From positions 1-33,425 of the forward strand of contig JAFGDO010000014.1 of assembly GCA_016932045.1 (NCBI GenBank): 33,425 nucleotides of DNA, written 5' to 3'. Source of the stretch: Candidatus Dojkabacteria bacterium (GTDB lineage Bacteria; Patescibacteriota; Dojkabacteria; JAHIVN01). Below, in pieces: positions 6,675-14,739 of the stretch (positions within the stretch are counted from its first letter, which is position 1; each line of letters opens with the position of its first letter). The position numbers and the translations under genes were made by a program. The notes beneath the pieces are model-generated. The model did not search any database. It saw nothing but the letters and a program-made list of their open reading frames with translations, and was not told where the DNA came from.

Positions 6675-7439
6675 TCTCATCCACTGATCAAGTTCTAACT
6701 CACTAGCCCTTGCATTCTCACCAATCTTTAAGTCACTGAATATTTTTAATAATTCTGCTTTATCTATCTTATAAATCCCAGACAAATTATTCACTAACTT
6801 CTTTCTCGGATTTAAAAACGAAGACTTTAAAAACTTCACAAATTTTTTTCTATTTTCAATTCCCAATTTTTCATTTTTAATTACAAATCTTATTATTGCA
6901 CCATCAACTTTCGGCTCAGGATTAAAAAATTCTTTCGGGACTGTACAGATATACTCTACATCGCAAAATACAGATGCGTAATTCGATAAGAATGTTGCTC
7001 TTGGAAACTTAGCAGCATAATCTTCAGCTACCTCCTTTTGTATAATTACTGTAATATCCTCGGGAGGATTCTCGACTTCAATAAATTTTTTGATAACTTC
7101 CTTTGAAATATTGTACGGAAGCGAACCTATAACTTTGTATCCTTCCCCTTTAGGAATTGACCTAGACACATCACACTTCAAGATGTCATCATGAATAATT
7201 TCTATATGATCTTCGTCAAGGAACCTATTCCTTAGAAGTCGGACAAACCTCTCATCAATCTCAATTGCTATCACCTTGCAAGCCTCATGTACCAGATATT
7301 GAGTTACCATTCCTGCCCCTGGACCTATTTCAATGATCAAATCTTCTTTTCTTATACATGCGCTTTCCACTAACTTTTTTGCAAAGTCCCTCGAAGTTAA
7401 AAAGTTTTGACCAAATTCTTTTCTAAAGTAGTTATTCAT
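6615..7439 (-). CDS. rsmA: 16S rRNA dimethyladenosine transferase
   Basis: RsmA (KsgA) dimethylates two adjacent adenosines in helix 45 of 16S rRNA during 30S maturation. The AdoMet-binding region IIEIGPGAGMVTQYL (about 35-49), the acidic residue in VIAIEID (about 57-62), and the target-base motif SLPYNIS (about 106-112, where N-LPY is usual) are visible, followed by the C-terminal helical domain ending near ARASELELDQW. The 274-residue product carries a C-terminal tail of about 16 residues (WIACLPLARLDSQIVE) that is translated repeat DNA, including the 20-bp palindrome, and is probably dispensable. The gene precedes tgt on the minus strand with about 46 nt between its stop and the chosen tgt start. 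An octamer array also lies upstream of its start. Confidence 0.96.
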   Translation of the reverse strand: MNNYFRKEFGQNFLTSRDFAKKLVESACIRKEDLIIEIGPGAGMVTQYLVHEACKVIAIEIDERFVRLLRNRFLDEDHIEIIHDDILKCDVSRSIPKGEGYKVIGSLPYNISKEVIKKFIEVENPPEDITVIIQKEVAEDYAAKFPRATFLSNYASVFCDVEYICTVPKEFFNPEPKVDGAIIRFVIKNEKLGIENRKKFVKFLKSSFLNPRKKLVNNLSGIYKIDKAELLKIFSDLKIGENARASELELDQWMRLHSWIACLPLARLDSQIVE

Positions 7440-7475
7440 GTAAGACTTACTATCAAAAAGATATAGACCTTATGG

Positions 7476-7507
7476 CTATCTAACTATCCAGCAATATAGC
7501 AACATAA
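7476..7507. repeat. Octamer array upstream of rsmA
   Basis: Four in-register units, CTATCTAA, CTATCCAG, CAATATAG and CAACATAA, lie between gatD and rsmA. This copy carries no palindromic insertion, so it serves as an uninterrupted comparison for the arrays at 5429 and 6623. Confidence 0.55.
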
Positions 7508-7578
7508 GAGCGAATTAATTATACAAAGATTCAAATATAAAATTATTCAATTAGAAAGCTTGCCGTACGACTTCTTGT

Positions 7579-8352
7579 TCATAGGACATTAAACCTTTGA
7601 AGAAGATCTTTGTGTGCAAGAACTTCTTCCTTATCATCAAGCTCATCAAAGTTAAACTTACCCTCATATTTCCTTTCCAATGCATTGAGAATTATCAAGT
7701 CGGCAATATGTGGATTTTTTGGTAAAAATGAACCGTGCAAGTATGTTCCTATTACATTTCTGTATACGCATCCCTCTGTTTTATCCTTCATATTGTTTCC
7801 GAAACCTTTTAAGATAAATGCTAAAGGCTGAACATCCTTTCCCAAAAACGTCTGACCACTATGATTTTCGAAACCAACAATTGTGTCCAGTTGCATCCTT
7901 TCTGTTATGAATATTTCTGAATTCAGACTAGCTACAACATTTCCAATACATCTACTCTTAACTTTTGTATCTGGAGCACGAGTTTCAATATCAAGAGTTC
8001 CTATCCCCTCTATCACTTTGCCTTCACCTGTAAGGAAATACTTCCCAAGCAGTTGAAACGCCCCGCATATAGCAAGAAATGAAACATCTTTTTCTATCTG
8101 CTCTGTCAGATCATCCTTTTTACTTAGTAAATCTCGGAAAACAGTTATCTGATCTTCATCCTGCCCACCACCCATAAAATAGATATCTGTTTCTTTTGGC
8201 AACCTACCTTTTAATCCAACCTTCTCGACTTTTACCGAGATTCCCCTCCATTCACATCTTTTGTACAGAGCAATGACATTACCTAGATCACCATATATAT
8301 TCATATGATCAGGATAAAGATGCGTAATTGTTATCTCTAGTTTTCTTCTCAT
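7579..8352 (-). CDS. gatD: Lipid II isoglutaminyl synthase, glutaminase subunit GatD
   Basis: GatD hydrolyses glutamine and passes ammonia to MurT, which amidates D-glutamate of lipid II to D-isoglutamine. The 257-residue protein is a CobB/CobQ-type glutamine amidotransferase. The family opening LYPDHMNIYGDLGN is present, the nucleophile is Cys96 in LAICGAFQLLG, and the partner His is His206 in GTYLHGSFLPKNP. It follows murT on the same strand with a 69-nt gap, so the two subunits are co-encoded. A TATAAT box 6 nt before the ATG suggests it also has its own leaderless transcript. Lipid II amidation is typical of Gram-positive-type walls. Confidence 0.93.
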   Translation of the reverse strand: MRRKLEITITHLYPDHMNIYGDLGNVIALYKRCEWRGISVKVEKVGLKGRLPKETDIYFMGGGQDEDQITVFRDLLSKKDDLTEQIEKDVSFLAICGAFQLLGKYFLTGEGKVIEGIGTLDIETRAPDTKVKSRCIGNVVASLNSEIFITERMQLDTIVGFENHSGQTFLGKDVQPLAFILKGFGNNMKDKTEGCVYRNVIGTYLHGSFLPKNPHIADLIILNALERKYEGKFNFDELDDKEEVLAHKDLLQRFNVL

Positions 8353-8358
8353 GGCTTA

Positions 8359-8364
8359 ATTATA
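8359..8364 (-). promoter_or_regulatory. -10 box 6 nt from gatD start (leaderless)
   Basis: On the minus strand TATAAT is separated from the gatD ATG by only 6 nt (TAAGCC). Transcription would begin at or next to the A of the ATG. No Shine-Dalgarno is present. Confidence 0.55.
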
Positions 8365-8421
8365 TACATCATTTAGGTCATGTTAATCAATTCAATCATT
8401 TCTATCTCCTTAATTGCTTTC

Positions 8422-9714
8422 TCACTTCCAAAACTCTCTAATTTTGGTGATATTTCCTATAGCTTTACGAACACCTAACATTGCTGTATAAGTAGGAAGA
8501 ATATATAAAGTCTCGCCCTCTTTAAGTCTTGCAAGAGACATGCTTAAAGCTTCAGCTATATTTGATTCTACATCAGCAGAAAGTAAGGCTACCTCCGCGT
8601 ACTTTAGTCTTAGTAACATATCGTTAGCACGTTTACCACTGACTGTTATCCAGGAAATATCAGCTTCACTTAGCAATTCCACCTTAGAATCCCAAAGCCA
8701 ACTGACATCTCGTCCATCAGCAATTTCATCATTTATCACAATCATAAGTTTCAAAGCACTTTTACTCCTTAACATAGAAAGATTAGCTGTAAAGCTTGCG
8801 GGATTCTTGATAAGTAGAATCTTTATCGATCTTCCCTGCACGTTAACAAGTTCTCCTCTACCAAATGCAGGGATAAATGAATGAAAAACTTTGTTAAGTT
8901 CTTTATTATTAAAATTCGTTAGTTGTGTTGCAGTTGTTATTGCCGCAATTGCACTATAAATATTTTGAATCCCCGGAGGACTAAATTCTATGTTTTTAAA
9001 AATTTTATTTAAACCGACATAATCAAATACGGAAGATAGATCTTCATTAATTTTAATTTTCTCTGCAAAAGCATTATCACGCGGTTTGTCTCCCGTAAAT
9101 TTGAAGTATTTCCTCTCAAAAAATATATCTTTTTTTCTTTTATCCTGAATAGAAAAAAATATCGTTTTATTTCTTAAACCTGTGGAAAGCGAACTTACAT
9201 TTTCATCGTCACTGTTAAGGATTAAAACAGCTTCCCTAGACCTGTTTATTGCTTCTTGAATATAGCTTCTTGTTTTTACAACTTCGCCATAAGCATCCAA
9301 CTGATCTCTAAATAAGTTTGTCACAATGATATAATTCGGGACAAGGTACTTTACAAGATTTGGAATTGTCGCCTCCTCAACTTCAAACACAGCAATATCA
9401 CTTCTTACTTTTCCAAATAAATTACAATCCATCAGAATCGCTGATACTATACCTCTAAATAGATTTGCTCCACTAACATTAGAGACTACTTTGATGCCTT
9501 TTGTAGTTAACAAATGTTTAAGCAACTGTTGTGTTGTAGTTTTCCCATTTGTTCCGGTTATAAGAACTATCTCCTTATATTTTCTTGCAGATTTTGAAAT
9601 CAAACTAGGAAAGTACTTTTCAATAAGTAATCCAGGCAGCGATGTACCGCCCCCAAGTCGGAAAAAACGAAGTAAAACTATAACAATTTTTGCTAAATTT
9701 GAAATGATAAACAT
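8422..9714 (-). CDS. murT: Lipid II isoglutaminyl synthase, Mur ligase-like subunit MurT
   Basis: MurT is the ATP-dependent partner of GatD. After an N-terminal hydrophobic helix and GGGTSLPGLLIEKYFPSL comes the P-loop ITGTNGKTTTQQLL, then EVEEATIPNLVKYL, TNLFRDQLDAYGEV, LNSDDENVSSL, and the DUF1727 region with KNPASFTANL and DGRDVSWLWD (catalytic Asp region). I place the start at the ATG at 9714 (430 residues). The ORF track start at 9882 is a GTG and reads through a palindrome; an ATG at 9753 is an alternative. The Cys4 zinc ribbon inserted in MurT of Staphylococcus and Streptococcus is absent: the stretch around KRKKDIFFERKYFKF has no CxxC. The gene lies between dnaE and gatD. Confidence 0.92.
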   Translation of the reverse strand: MFIISNLAKIVIVLLRFFRLGGGTSLPGLLIEKYFPSLISKSARKYKEIVLITGTNGKTTTQQLLKHLLTTKGIKVVSNVSGANLFRGIVSAILMDCNLFGKVRSDIAVFEVEEATIPNLVKYLVPNYIIVTNLFRDQLDAYGEVVKTRSYIQEAINRSREAVLILNSDDENVSSLSTGLRNKTIFFSIQDKRKKDIFFERKYFKFTGDKPRDNAFAEKIKINEDLSSVFDYVGLNKIFKNIEFSPPGIQNIYSAIAAITTATQLTNFNNKELNKVFHSFIPAFGRGELVNVQGRSIKILLIKNPASFTANLSMLRSKSALKLMIVINDEIADGRDVSWLWDSKVELLSEADISWITVSGKRANDMLLRLKYAEVALLSADVESNIAEALSMSLARLKEGETLYILPTYTAMLGVRKAIGNITKIREFWK

Positions 9715-9816
9715 GAATGTCTGTAAAAAGGAAATGCAAATAGATGGTATCATAAAAAGGTAGATATGACCATCAACAAAGATTCTAAAAGGCTGATAAA
9801 CTAACTTCCTCTCGAT

Positions 9817-9839
9817 GGTCAATAGTTTAACTATTGACC
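9817..9839. repeat. Perfect 11-bp inverted repeat between dnaE and murT
   Basis: GGTCAATAGTT and AACTATTGACC are exact reverse complements separated by a single T. A 23-bp near-perfect dyad with a 1-nt centre is too tight for an RNA terminator loop and suits a dimeric DNA-binding protein, or is a dispersed palindrome. It lies in the upstream extension of the murT ORF. Confidence 0.5.
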
Positions 9840-9886
9840 CGATGCGGAATCCTGCACAGTCAAAGACTAAACCTTCGACCACAATA

Positions 9887-9903
9887 ATCCCACCAAGCGG
9901 GAT
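9887..9903 (-). terminator. Short hairpin after dnaE
   Basis: ATCCC and GGGAT form a 5-bp stem with a 7-nt loop 14 nt past the dnaE stop codon. No T tract follows, so it is a weak terminator candidate. Confidence 0.25.
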
Positions 9904-9917
9904 AAGTTATCCTCCGC

Positions 9918-12900
9918 CTACTTCACAATATACTCTTCAATAATACTCTTTACTGAAGCATTTAAGCGTATTCTTCTTTTCAACTCTTTCCTTTGCTTCT
10001 TTCCATCCTTATCAGAATAATAAAGAGTCACTTTATTATCACCTGGATTATCTACAATCATCTGCTTTAATATTTTCAATTTCATAGGATCTTTTTCCTT
10101 TGTTATATCAAGCGTAATAGAGTTATTTCCATTTGTTATAGATGGTTCGAAATTACTGAAGGATTTTAGTTCATCTATAATGATAGACAAAGATCCGTTC
10201 CTAGTAGAAGTTTTGCCGATGAAAACATACGGCTTGTCAACTTGTAGCCTATCCTTATTCTTTTCATAAACTCCGTTAAATACCACAGCCTCAATCTCAT
10301 CTTGCATACTTTCTATCTTTATAAACGCCATTGGTTTACTTCCATTTTTTGTCTTTATCTCACGTTTTTCGGAAATTATCCCTCCTAACTTAACAGTTTT
10401 GTTACCATTAAGTTTTTTTACATCAGGCACAGCCATGATTTCTTCACCAAAGTATTTACGATATTTTTTCAGAGGATGACTGGAAAGATAGGTACCTATA
10501 AGTTCCTTCTCCCAAGATAATTTTTCATGTTCTGACTCTTCGGGTACATCGGGTATTGGTGTCACTGAAACATGCTTTACTCCATCACCCAAGTCAAAAA
10601 GACCTGACTGGCCACCTTCTGCTCTTTTAGCAAGTTTAGCCTCTCTATCAACAATACCCGGCATTATTTCAAGTAAAGCAGATCTTTGGCCAAATTGATC
10701 CATCGCTCCCACCTTTATCAGGCATTCAAGCACCTTTTTCGTTAGATTTGCTGAACCTACTCTGGATACAAGATCATCTAAACTTCTATACTCACCTTTT
10801 TCTTTTCTCTCATCAACAATTCTCTTTACAATTTTTGTTCCAACATTTTTAATTGCAGCTAGACCGAAACGAATTTCCTTATCTCCTTCAATAATAAATC
10901 CAACGCCGCTTTTATTTATATTCGGCGGTAATACCGTTATACCCATACGCTCAGCCTCAAGTAGATCACGAGTAATCTTATCTGAGCTTTCAATATCAGT
11001 TTCCATTAGTCCCGCTAGAAACTCTACTGGATAGTGTGATTTAAGATATGCAGTCTGATAGGATATTAGAGCATATGCACCTGCATGTGACTTATTAAAT
11101 CCATAATCTGCAAATGGCTCAATAAAGGAAAATATTTTCTCAGCAGTAGACTTATTTAATCCATTTTTCATACTTCCCTTTATGAACTTCTTCTTTTCCT
11201 CAACCATTATTTCCTTTTTCTTCTTACCCATAGCTCTTCTAAGAATGTCAGCTTCACCAAGCGTATAGCCTGCAATATCTACAGCTATTCTTAAAACCTG
11301 CTCCTGGTAAATTGCAAAACCATATGTGCTGCTAAGGATAGGTTCAAGTTTAGGATGCAAATATTGCACCTTCTGTTTACCAAACTTACGTTCTATGTAG
11401 TCAGGAATGTATTGCATTGGACCAGGGCGATATGCAGCACCAAGAAACATTAAATCATCGAATTCAGTTGGTTTAAGTTCCTTTAGATATTTTTTCATAC
11501 CATCACTTTCAAATTGAAAAACTGCTGTTGTTTCGCCCCTTCTAAATATCTCATAAGTCTTTTTATCATCCAAAGGTATCTTATCAATGTCAACTTCTTC
11601 ACCCTTAAATTTTTTTATAAGATCTAGACTATTTTTTATAATTGTTAGGTTAGCTAAGCCTAAAAAGTCAAACTTCATAAGACCTATACTCTCGATTCTA
11701 TAGCCTTCAATCTGAGTAATAATCCTATCCCCTTGACCGGCCTCCTTTTGCAGCGGAATATAATTAGAAATAGTATCTGGTGTAACCAAATATCCGCATG
11801 CATGTGTTGATACATGTCTTGCAACTCCCTCTATTTTTTTTACAATTTCTGCTAACTTCTTAAGTTGTGAGTCAGAATTAATGATGTTCTTAAATTCTTC
11901 ATGGTCTTTCATCATGTCCTCCATATGAGCCACCTTCCCGAACTTCACATCAACCATTTTTGAAAGTCTATCAGCAATCTCAAGATCAATGTCAAGTACA
12001 CGAGCAACATCCCTAATTGCAGCCCTTGTTTTCATCCTTCCGAAAGTCCCGATAAATGAAGTATTTTTCTCACCATATTCGTGTGTCATGTATTCAAAAA
12101 GTTCATCCCTTCTGTCGTCTTGAAAATCTATATCAAAGTCAGGGGGTGATGGTCTTTCAGGATTTAAGAATCTCTCAAAATACAACTCAAAGTGAAAAGG
12201 ATCGATGTTGGTAATATTTAATGAGTAAGCCACCACACTCCCAGCACCACTACCTCTGCCCGGTCCTACAAGAATGCCTCTATCTAGAGCCCATTTTACA
12301 TAATCTTGAACAACTAGAAAATAATCGTCATATCCTTTTGTATGAATAAGATCTAGTTCATAATCAAGCCTTTCTTTAGTCTCTTTCGTAACTTTGCCAT
12401 ATCGTTTGTGAGCACCTTCAAAAGCTAATTCTTTTAAGTGTTCTTTTGCTGTTTGTCCTTTTGGAAGCTTTTGGTACTTTGGCTGGACTCTTTCAAACAT
12501 GATATTAAAATCCTCTATGCTTTCCACAATACGCTGAGTATTATCAATTGCTTCAGGTATGTCTTTAAATAGCTTCTTCATCTCGTCAGGACTTTTTACA
12601 TAAAATTCTTCAGACCAAGCCTTTCTTCGCGTATCATCATCCATCTTTTTCCCATCACTTATAGCCCAAAGAACCTCCTGTGCATACCAATCGTCTTTAT
12701 CCAGATAATGAGAATCACAAGAAGCAACAAGTGGTAGATTCAATTCCTTAGCAAATTTTATCTGTTTCGGAATAAGATTTTCAGCCTCCTTTATACCGTT
12801 CCGTTGGAGCTCTATATAGAATTCATCTAAATTTTTCTTCAAGAATTCTGCCCATTTCTTTGCTTCGACCTCTTGATTTTTATAAAGATGATCATTTACA

Positions 12901-13325
12901 ACACCCGATAGACATGCGGAAAGACCAATTAATCCTTTTCCATACTTTTCTATAAGTTCCTTGTCAATTCTAGGGCGGTAATAAAAACCCTCTAAGTTTG
13001 CTATGGTCACAAGTTTCACCAAATTTCGATAGCCTTCGATATTCTTTGCAAGCAGAACCAGATGATATCTCTTGTCATCGACTTTCGGCACTTTATCAAA
13101 TCGCGTTCTAAGAGCAACAAAAGCCTCTACCCCCAGTATAGGCTTTATACCGGCTTCTTTACACATATCCCAGAAATCGTATGTTCCGTACATCACTCCA
13201 TGATCAGTAAGAGCCACACTTTTCATTCCAAGCTCTTGAGTTTTTGCTATAAGATCAGGAATACGTATAAGACCATCAAGCAGTGAATACTCGCTATGTA
13301 TATGTAAATGCGTAAAATCTGTCAT
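9918..13325 (-). CDS. dnaE: DNA polymerase III alpha subunit
   Basis: DnaE is the replicative polymerase. The N-terminal PHP domain starts with FTHLHIHSEYSLLDG. The polymerase active site includes GPGRGSGAGSVVAYSL, PDFDIDFQDDRRDE (catalytic Asp pair), and TFGRMKTRAAIRDVARVL, and later YRPGPMQYIPDYIERK and YGFNKSHAGAYALISYQTAYL. A helix-hairpin-helix and an OB-fold (KTVKLGGIISEKREIKTKNG) follow, with a C-terminal tail. The ATG at 13325 (MTDFTHLH) is preferred over the ORF track start five codons upstream. The length, 1135 residues, is normal for DnaE1, and no intein is seen. It is followed by murT. A TATTGT box 11 nt before the ATG may be its -10. Confidence 0.98.
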   Translation of the reverse strand: MTDFTHLHIHSEYSLLDGLIRIPDLIAKTQELGMKSVALTDHGVMYGTYDFWDMCKEAGIKPILGVEAFVALRTRFDKVPKVDDKRYHLVLLAKNIEGYRNLVKLVTIANLEGFYYRPRIDKELIEKYGKGLIGLSACLSGVVNDHLYKNQEVEAKKWAEFLKKNLDEFYIELQRNGIKEAENLIPKQIKFAKELNLPLVASCDSHYLDKDDWYAQEVLWAISDGKKMDDDTRRKAWSEEFYVKSPDEMKKLFKDIPEAIDNTQRIVESIEDFNIMFERVQPKYQKLPKGQTAKEHLKELAFEGAHKRYGKVTKETKERLDYELDLIHTKGYDDYFLVVQDYVKWALDRGILVGPGRGSGAGSVVAYSLNITNIDPFHFELYFERFLNPERPSPPDFDIDFQDDRRDELFEYMTHEYGEKNTSFIGTFGRMKTRAAIRDVARVLDIDLEIADRLSKMVDVKFGKVAHMEDMMKDHEEFKNIINSDSQLKKLAEIVKKIEGVARHVSTHACGYLVTPDTISNYIPLQKEAGQGDRIITQIEGYRIESIGLMKFDFLGLANLTIIKNSLDLIKKFKGEEVDIDKIPLDDKKTYEIFRRGETTAVFQFESDGMKKYLKELKPTEFDDLMFLGAAYRPGPMQYIPDYIERKFGKQKVQYLHPKLEPILSSTYGFAIYQEQVLRIAVDIAGYTLGEADILRRAMGKKKKEIMVEEKKKFIKGSMKNGLNKSTAEKIFSFIEPFADYGFNKSHAGAYALISYQTAYLKSHYPVEFLAGLMETDIESSDKITRDLLEAERMGITVLPPNINKSGVGFIIEGDKEIRFGLAAIKNVGTKIVKRIVDERKEKGEYRSLDDLVSRVGSANLTKKVLECLIKVGAMDQFGQRSALLEIMPGIVDREAKLAKRAEGGQSGLFDLGDGVKHVSVTPIPDVPEESEHEKLSWEKELIGTYLSSHPLKKYRKYFGEEIMAVPDVKKLNGNKTVKLGGIISEKREIKTKNGSKPMAFIKIESMQDEIEAVVFNGVYEKNKDRLQVDKPYVFIGKTSTRNGSLSIIIDELKSFSNFEPSITNGNNSITLDITKEKDPMKLKILKQMIVDNPGDNKVTLYYSDKDGKKQRKELKRRIRLNASVKSIIEEYIVK

Positions 13326-13569
13326 AATAATAAACCACAATATCTAGACAGGTTACGATTTCAGATAATTGTCGATATCGTCCAGGTGAAATTTCCGTCC
13401 AGAATTGATCCAAAAGATTAGTTCTCTGCTGATCCTAATATAGTAAACTTGTTTCTTGATTACAAGCTACTTTGAACAACTATTATAGTCAAAGTCATAC
13501 AATAGTATATATCATTGTATACTCAATTGATCAGACAATTGTATTTCCTATTTAAACAAGTTCTAGGGA

Positions 13570-14304
13570 TCAATAAAGAGGAATCTGGTTGTAGTAGAAG
13601 TATAGGTCCTGTATCCATTTCTCGGGATTCAGCGGCCCATATGAAGAATAAGCTAATTTCTCAATTGTATTTACTCCTCTTAGATAATAATTTTGAGCAA
13701 TCCAATCAGATGCTTTTGGAATTGCAACCTCCCAACTTGGATACTTCACTCCCATAAGTCCCCAAGCATTACAGCATCCTATTGGTATCCTTCCGAATCC
13801 TGATTCTACACCAGCTAAGGAAAGATAAATCTTACAATAATGGATTCCATATTTTTCACACGAGTTAAGAATGAGTTCTGCATAAGGAGCCATCGGTGAG
13901 CCCATTCTATATAGGAAATTTTGGAGGGGTTGGATTTTTTGCAATCGACGTTGTCTCTCTTCTTCCTCTTTTCGCTTTTTTTCTTCTTCAATCTTTCGAA
14001 GTTTTTCTGCATAACGCTCTTCTGCTTGAACAACCTCCTCTTCGCTAGGAATCTTTAGTTCTATCTCAACACCATTTGGCGACTCTACATAAATTTTGTT
14101 TTGAGCAAGTGAGTCATAAGCACCTAGAACATCAGCGGCCGAAGCCTCAACCTCACTGACAGCCTTAGTCTCATTTATAGAATCAAAAGCAAGTATAAAC
14201 ATGAGTATTAGTGCTAAAGCTCCAATAGCTATACGTACATATGGAATTATTCTTTCGAGGGATTTTTTCAGCAAAGCGTGACGCCTTGATTTTTTCCGTT
14301 TCAA
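13570..14304 (-). CDS. Membrane-anchored lysozyme-like (transglycosylase/glucosaminidase) protein
   Basis: This 244-residue protein has a very basic N-terminus and one membrane helix (about 23-40). Next come an extracytoplasmic linker, a highly charged coiled coil (about 88-122), and a C-terminal lysozyme-fold domain (about 127-244). The motif SLAGVESGFGRIP carries the candidate catalytic Glu167, followed by CCNAWGLMGVK and the substrate-groove-like SYGPLNPEKWIQD. The fold suggests peptidoglycan cleavage at the cell surface; whether it is a lytic transglycosylase or a glucosaminidase cannot be decided. The start is a TTG at 14304, supported by AAAGGA 8 nt upstream (14318-14313). The coiled coil may set the distance to the wall or mediate self-association, as in divisome hydrolase regulators. 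Confidence 0.82.
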   Translation of the reverse strand: MKRKKSRRHALLKKSLERIIPYVRIAIGALALILMFILAFDSINETKAVSEVEASAADVLGAYDSLAQNKIYVESPNGVEIELKIPSEEEVVQAEERYAEKLRKIEEEKKRKEEEERQRRLQKIQPLQNFLYRMGSPMAPYAELILNSCEKYGIHYCKIYLSLAGVESGFGRIPIGCCNAWGLMGVKYPSWEVAIPKASDWIAQNYYLRGVNTIEKLAYSSYGPLNPEKWIQDLYFYYNQIPLY

Positions 14305-14739
14305 ATTAAATTTCCTTTACTTAAGAAAGGATTTTTACTAATTTTAGTCCCTAAAATCGGGCAAAATTAATGATTGGCATTATATCAATGAGCCGTATCA
14401 TAGTCAAATTAACTATAAGACACTCTGGCTTTAGTAAAAAATAGTCACACTGTTTTTGGAATTATATATCTGATCAAGAAAGTAACCTGAGCAAAACTAT
14501 TAGCATCTTCAATTTAAAATGAAAAATTAATAATTATAAATTTTTCATTCTCAATTATTTATAGTTTACCCTCCGTTAACCTCAAACTCATTATAATTCA
14601 ATAACTCTTTATGATAGTGCCCTGAAGTGTATCTTTGTTACTATTCAGAATATACGACGTAATAGATTTTAAATATAGGATCTTTACAAAGTTTTCCCAA
14701 TTCAGTACATTATACTAGTTAAAATATTAGCACTTCTCG
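14305..14739. other. 435-nt divergent intergenic region
   Basis: This AT-rich region separates two divergent genes and has no credible ORF. It holds the ribosome-binding site of the minus gene near 14313 and a perfect 11-bp AATGAAAAATT/AATTTTTCATT hairpin at 14518-14549. A TATACT box at 14711-14716 lies 23 nt before the plus-strand lipoprotein start. I see no RNA gene or riboswitch in it. Confidence 0.5.
14518..14549. repeat. AT-rich perfect inverted repeat
   Basis: AATGAAAAATT and AATTTTTCATT form an 11-bp stem around a 10-nt loop. It is far from any gene end, so a terminator role is unlikely. It may be a relic of an AT-word repeat similar in style to the heptamer array at 19151. Confidence 0.45.

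Noticed and set aside
9715-9882. N-terminal extension of murT from a GTG start
   Set aside because: It reads through the 23-bp palindrome, has no ribosome-binding site, and family members begin close to the hydrophobic helix at the ATG at 9714.
13341-13569. A structured RNA or riboswitch upstream of dnaE
   Set aside because: Only short AT-rich dyads are visible and no known riboswitch core could be traced.
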